Positions 60,756-64,000 of a stretch of 64,000 nt of DNA are shown here, piece by piece. Both the position numbers and the translations under genes were made by a program. This stretch comes from Loripinus fragilis. Its lineage: Eukaryota > Mollusca > Bivalvia > Lucinida > Lucinidae. Each line of letters begins with the position of its first letter. Within the stretch, counting starts at the first letter, position 1. The notes beneath the pieces were generated by a model, which was given only the letters and a program-made list of their open reading frames with translations, searched no databases and had not been told where the DNA came from. The DNA lies in contig OZ026522.1 in the NCBI GenBank assembly GCA_964019695.1, positions 20,514,477 to 20,578,476 on the forward strand, written 5' to 3'.

Positions 60756-61137
60756 GTATTTTTTTCATAACAGGCGAAAGGCTAATATTCGAACGTCCCA
60801 AATTGACAGTTGTTGGGTAAAGTACATGTACCTAGAAATCTCACTTTTCCTGGACCTGTAAACTGCTAACTTTAAAGACGGATGACAAATAGTGTATACC
60901 CAGATCAGATCGCTGCTTCACGTGATTTGTTCTGGTTATACACTTTTTTGGTCAGGCCAATCTGTCCCGAAAGTATGTGCAATGCATATCTGTTATTTTT
61001 GTCAGTATATGATCTGTCATTTCTAACCTTTTATTGATAAACGATGTCGGAGCAGGCTGGTCAATGAAATGTACATCTGCTGTCACCAGGGGACAGTTAA
61101 AAGAGTGGTTAGGTGAACTGTCCGTCACGACATGACC
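60756..61137. other. Unassigned spacer with a fold-back relic
   Basis: Apart from the decayed hairpin near 60892-60945 (TATACCCAGATC facing TGGTTATAC), I see nothing. A 71-codon minus-strand frame at 60952-61167 has no recognisable motif. Confidence 0.4.
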
Positions 61138-61501
61138 ATAGTTGTTGACTGGGACATAAAGAATCAAACTAAACCAAAAACCTGTGTTGTGTTCTTCAGC
61201 TAGACCCTTTATCAGGCCGCTGCTTAGTACAGGTTCTACCTAGGAAGATCCAGCCCGACATAATTGAAAAATTGTTGATTGAGACGAAAAGAATCAAAAC
61301 CAATGCTCGATATACATGTTGAAAAATATAACCCGCGGGCAGCCTTCGTCACTGCGTTGTGGTCCTTGAGCTAGACACATTTATCCTAGCTTAGTACTGG
61401 TTCAACCCAGGAAGACCCGTCCCTGTTTAACGGAAAGATTGTTGATGGGACGTAAAGAATCAAATCAAACAAATATAACCCGCGGGCAGCGATTCTCGCC
61501 T
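61138..61501 (+). repeat. Two and a half diverged tandem repeats
   Basis: Copies begin near 61138, 61271 and 61438 with GTTGTTGACTGGGACATAAA or variants, followed by GAATCAAA. The first two share CAGCTAGACCCTTTATC/GAGCTAGACACATTTATC, TAGTACAGGTTC/TAGTACTGGTTC and AGGAAGA. Copies 2 and 3 share the GC-rich ATATAACCCGCGGGCAGC. Confidence 0.7.
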
Positions 61502-61513
61502 AAAGGTTTATGA

Positions 61514-61740
61514 ACACAGGTTTATGAACTTCTTATAACACAGTTACATATTTTTAGTATAAATTTTACAAATGTATTGAGTTATTACCGTTGTATACGT
61601 TACTTAGTGTTGCCTGTGTTATTTCCGAGTATCAATATGGTAATTATTGATTAAACGCGTATTACATTTGTCACAGAATATAGCAAATCTGTAAGGCTGC
61701 TACTTAAAAGATTTAAAGTTCCTTATTATGGTCGCTTACA
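61514..61740 (+). repeat. Diverged long duplication, left copy
   Basis: CACAGGTTTATGAACTTCTT, CACAGTTAC, TGTTATTTCCGAGTATC and GTAAGGCTG occur here in the same order as at 62085-62305, with many substitutions. Confidence 0.6.
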
Positions 61741-62084
61741 CTATTTGTCAGGCCCATGGTACGTATGTTACCCTCATATAGCATTAAATATCTAAGCTAA
61801 TGTCTCTAACAAGCCCTGTTTACACTAATCGAAGTTCTATCTGATCAGTCTGAAAACCTGTTTTCTAGAAAACTACATATTTTTGACAACCAAAATGTTA
61901 AGCGCATGGTAAAAGGGCAATCTTATATCGATTTTTTCTTCTAATTCCTGAAATAACATGTTCTCTTACCGTATCTAACTGGTTGGGGCGAATTTCATTT
62001 AAAGGCTTCGATAATTGCCTGCTTTGAAAAAATGCAAGTGATCGGTTAGAACTTTGGATTAGTGTATACTTATTTGCATGCTGG
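61741..62084. other. Unassigned spacer between the duplicated segments
   Basis: No gene or repeat recognised. ATCTGATCAGTCTGAAAACC near 61840 may be a trace of the palindromic family. Confidence 0.35.
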
Positions 62085-62305
62085 CACAGGTTTATGTACT
62101 TCTTTTAACACGGTTACCTATTTAAGTATTCATTTAATAAATGCCTAGAGTTTTAACTGTTATATGTGTTACCAAATGGTACATAAGTTATTTGGAGTAT
62201 CTGTATAGCAGTTGTTGACTATACGTGTATTAAGTCTAACAGTGAATTTAGAAAATTTATAAGGCTGAATTAAATTGAAGTTTTTATTAATTTATGATGA
62301 TTTAA
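62085..62305 (+). repeat. Diverged long duplication, right copy
   Basis: CACAGGTTTATGTACTTCTT, CACGGTTAC, AAGTTATTTGGAGTATC and ATAAGGCTG are collinear with the left copy 571 bp upstream. Divergence suggests an old dispersed element or an old segmental duplication. Confidence 0.6.
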
Positions 62306-62808
62306 ACTGGTATTATAGTGTGATCTATCGACCTTCACTGTTTGATCACATAAACAGTAGATACATTTTTACCATGAATTCAAACCTAAAGTTCTGAAAG
62401 ACAGTCACTGTGAAACAGCTCAGTTCTGGGCGAGGTATATGGATACAATTCAGATGGTGTTGACTCTGATTACTGCTTCAAGGAAAACAACTTTCAATTG
62501 CATGTCAGCTCGATCTGTATGCATTATTCCTAATCTTCATTGCACACTATCATACTAATTAGTCACAATATATACCTGTGTAACTGATTACACTCATAAA
62601 TGTGTCTGATACACATCGCAGATGCAAAGAACTTCTGAAACAAAAAAGGCTTAGTGTGTCAAAATCATTGGTTCTTTGCTTGAGAAATGCTTTTTACATA
62701 ACTATCAGGCAAACATAAACTCCGTGCCAAGTCAAAGGAGGTAGTATATGCTTCAGCAGCTAGAACTACGCTTTATACTACAAATGGAATGGTGTATTAC
62801 TCATCACA
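62306..62808. other. Unassigned single-copy-looking region
   Basis: No repeat from the rest of the window is visible here. If the exon candidate at 62809-63094 is real and terminal, part of this stretch would be its 3' untranslated region, but I see no convincing polyadenylation context. Confidence 0.35.
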
Positions 62809-63094
62809 TTAGAGCTCAATATGTTGAAACAACTCATCAATGCACTGAAATGAAATGTCCAATCTGCTCATATGCAAAATAGAATGAGTACTAGAGGCAG
62901 TTTCTGGCTTCACCAATCCTTTTAGTTCTAGTTTTGAAGGCAATGAACTGTACCTTTTGTCCTTCGGGGTTCCTGTTAAGCCTGGCATAGCTAAGGATCT
63001 TAGTGAGGCTGATAACATTGGCAGGGATGCTGTTGCAGACTTCATTGACTCACTTTTAGTCGAAAATCTGTCTTTCACAACCACATAAAATATA
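62809..63094 (-). CDS. Possible protein-coding exon, unknown product
   Basis: On the minus strand an open frame runs from a good-looking splice acceptor (AGTTTTTTCCCTCAG, exon start 63094) to a TAA at 62809-62811, about 94 codons. The peptide is Ser/Thr- and Lys-rich in its first two thirds (KSATASLPMLSASLRSLAMP, then KDKRYSSLPSKLELKG) and ends CIDELFQHIEL. Its amino acid use looks more protein-like than other frames in the window, and no repeat overlaps it. There is no in-frame ATG at the start, so upstream exons would be needed. I could not join it in phase to the nearest upstream frame. I do not recognise a domain. Chance remains likely. Confidence 0.3.
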
Positions 63095-64000
63095 CTGAGG
63101 GAAAAAACTTTAGCAATTATTTATAATGGGGATTCCCATAGGTGATCTTTTAAGCATTACATCTTTTTAATTGGCAGGTTAGGAAACATGTCAGTTATTT
63201 GAAAATGACCTAATGGCTACCCGAAAGTCGTCAAAAGAAACAAAATTCAGCTTCATAGTGCGGATTTGATTTGCTGAGCATTTTAATTTCAAACGTTACT
63301 CAATTGAAAGGGAGGTAATTTAGAAAAATACGATTTTCAACTAAAAACCGTACGAAAAGGGTGAACATAACATTCAATTTTAAACCGTTTTTCACTTTCT
63401 TACTTTTGGATCTAAACATTTGACGGAAAATTGATACTTTTAGTCGAAAACTATTCACACTTTTGCCAGATGAGCTGTTTAAGCAAGGGGGCATAAAATC
63501 AGGCTTTACTTTATGTGAAATGTCAACCTGTTAATGTAAACGTACTCGTGAACGTTTGTCGACATATATTTTTGATACTATGAAATTGAAAGTCCTATTT
63601 CTTCTAAACTGTGAATCCTCAAAGTATATTGCTAAACTTTTTTCATTCAGTATACTACAAGCTATCAAACGTTTGAGGCTTGCGAGGTCAAGAAGAAATT
63701 TTCCATTTTACAAAACATAATCAGCCAAATGAGAGCTTAAATAAACGCATTTGGTCAGCATGACCTTCTTTCTATTGAATATAATGTTGACCTTGAGTTG
63801 ACACTGTCCTGAACCATGGTCACTATCATCTCCTGATAGAATTCCCACCAAAACTGACAAGTCCAAACTTCTGCATGGCTTGCAATTACACATTGAACCA
63901 ACATTAGATTGGCTATGTAGTGCTGCTCATAGCTTTGATTGTAATGTCATACTACAAAGCATAATACCTTTCCTGTCCCCTTCAATGATATGACGGAACC
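63095..64000. other. Unassigned low-repeat region, possible intron or gene flank
   Basis: If the exon at 62809-63094 is real this would lie within its gene on the minus strand. Two short minus-strand frames (63300-63494 and 63708-63893) look mildly protein-like, but I could find no in-phase splice chain linking them. Confidence 0.3.

Noticed and set aside
63300..63494. Minus-strand frame with a possible donor (AAAA|GTAAGA) as first exon of the gene ending at 62809
   Set aside because: Joining that donor to the acceptor at 63094 puts the downstream exon out of frame and hits a stop within a few codons.
63708..63893. Minus-strand frame of 61 codons, mildly protein-like
   Set aside because: A stop lies shortly upstream in the same frame, no good acceptor precedes it and I found no in-phase partner exon.

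Overview
This is eukaryotic, AT-rich, gene-poor DNA made almost entirely of repeats. I see no bacterial, phage or organellar gene order, no rRNA or snRNA, and no convincing complete protein-coding gene. Several dispersed motifs resemble, from memory, repeats of heterodont bivalve genomes such as Dreissena: palindromic cores built on CTGATCAGCCTGCGC/GCGCAGGCTGGTCTG, and ends reading ATGTGATTTCCAACAATGTG and CACGGCTCATATA. A bivalve mollusc is my best guess, but it is an inference and not proven by the window.

Region 1 (1-50,253) is a head-to-tail tandem array of a 4,853-4,855 bp unit: ten full copies and the first 1,716 bp of an eleventh. By eye the copies differ by only about two dozen point changes and homopolymer-length changes. 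No unit has an open frame longer than 152 codons. Each unit carries (unit-1 coordinates) a palindromic sub-repeat at 1-215, degenerate ~140-bp sub-repeats at 481-930, a degenerate fold-back at 1,110-1,194, a 108-bp insert flanked by CAGTC at 1,765-1,882, an A-rich tract at 2,513-2,577, two short hairpins at 2,601-2,654, and a tRNA-like Pol III box A/box B module at 2,986-3,078 followed by a T10-T11 run. It ends with further diverged sub-repeats at 3,499-4,535. Shared variants split the array into two blocks that meet inside unit 4. The right edge (50,254-50,680) is an old, clearly diverged continuation of the unit that lacks the 108-bp insert.

Region 2 (50,681-55,443) starts with one unexpanded copy of the dispersed repeat. 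It continues as a minisatellite of about 55 monomers of 78 bp, made from the same sequence family as the sub-repeats in the large unit. Because 78 is a multiple of three and the monomer has few stops, it shows long open frames in several frames at once; I do not regard these as genes.

Region 3 (55,444-62,800) is a mosaic of small non-autonomous elements: four copies of a ~240-bp element with inverted ends, a long near-perfect hairpin, other fold-backs, a four-copy ~175-bp tandem array, and several diverged duplications. Region 4 (62,800-64,000) is less repetitive and holds one weak candidate exon on the minus strand.

The parts look connected. The big satellite, the 78-bp minisatellite and the small elements share one palindromic core, so the locus looks like a place where a dispersed fold-back family was amplified at three scales. 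The feature most worth testing is the 4.85-kb macrosatellite with a possible Pol III promoter in each unit.
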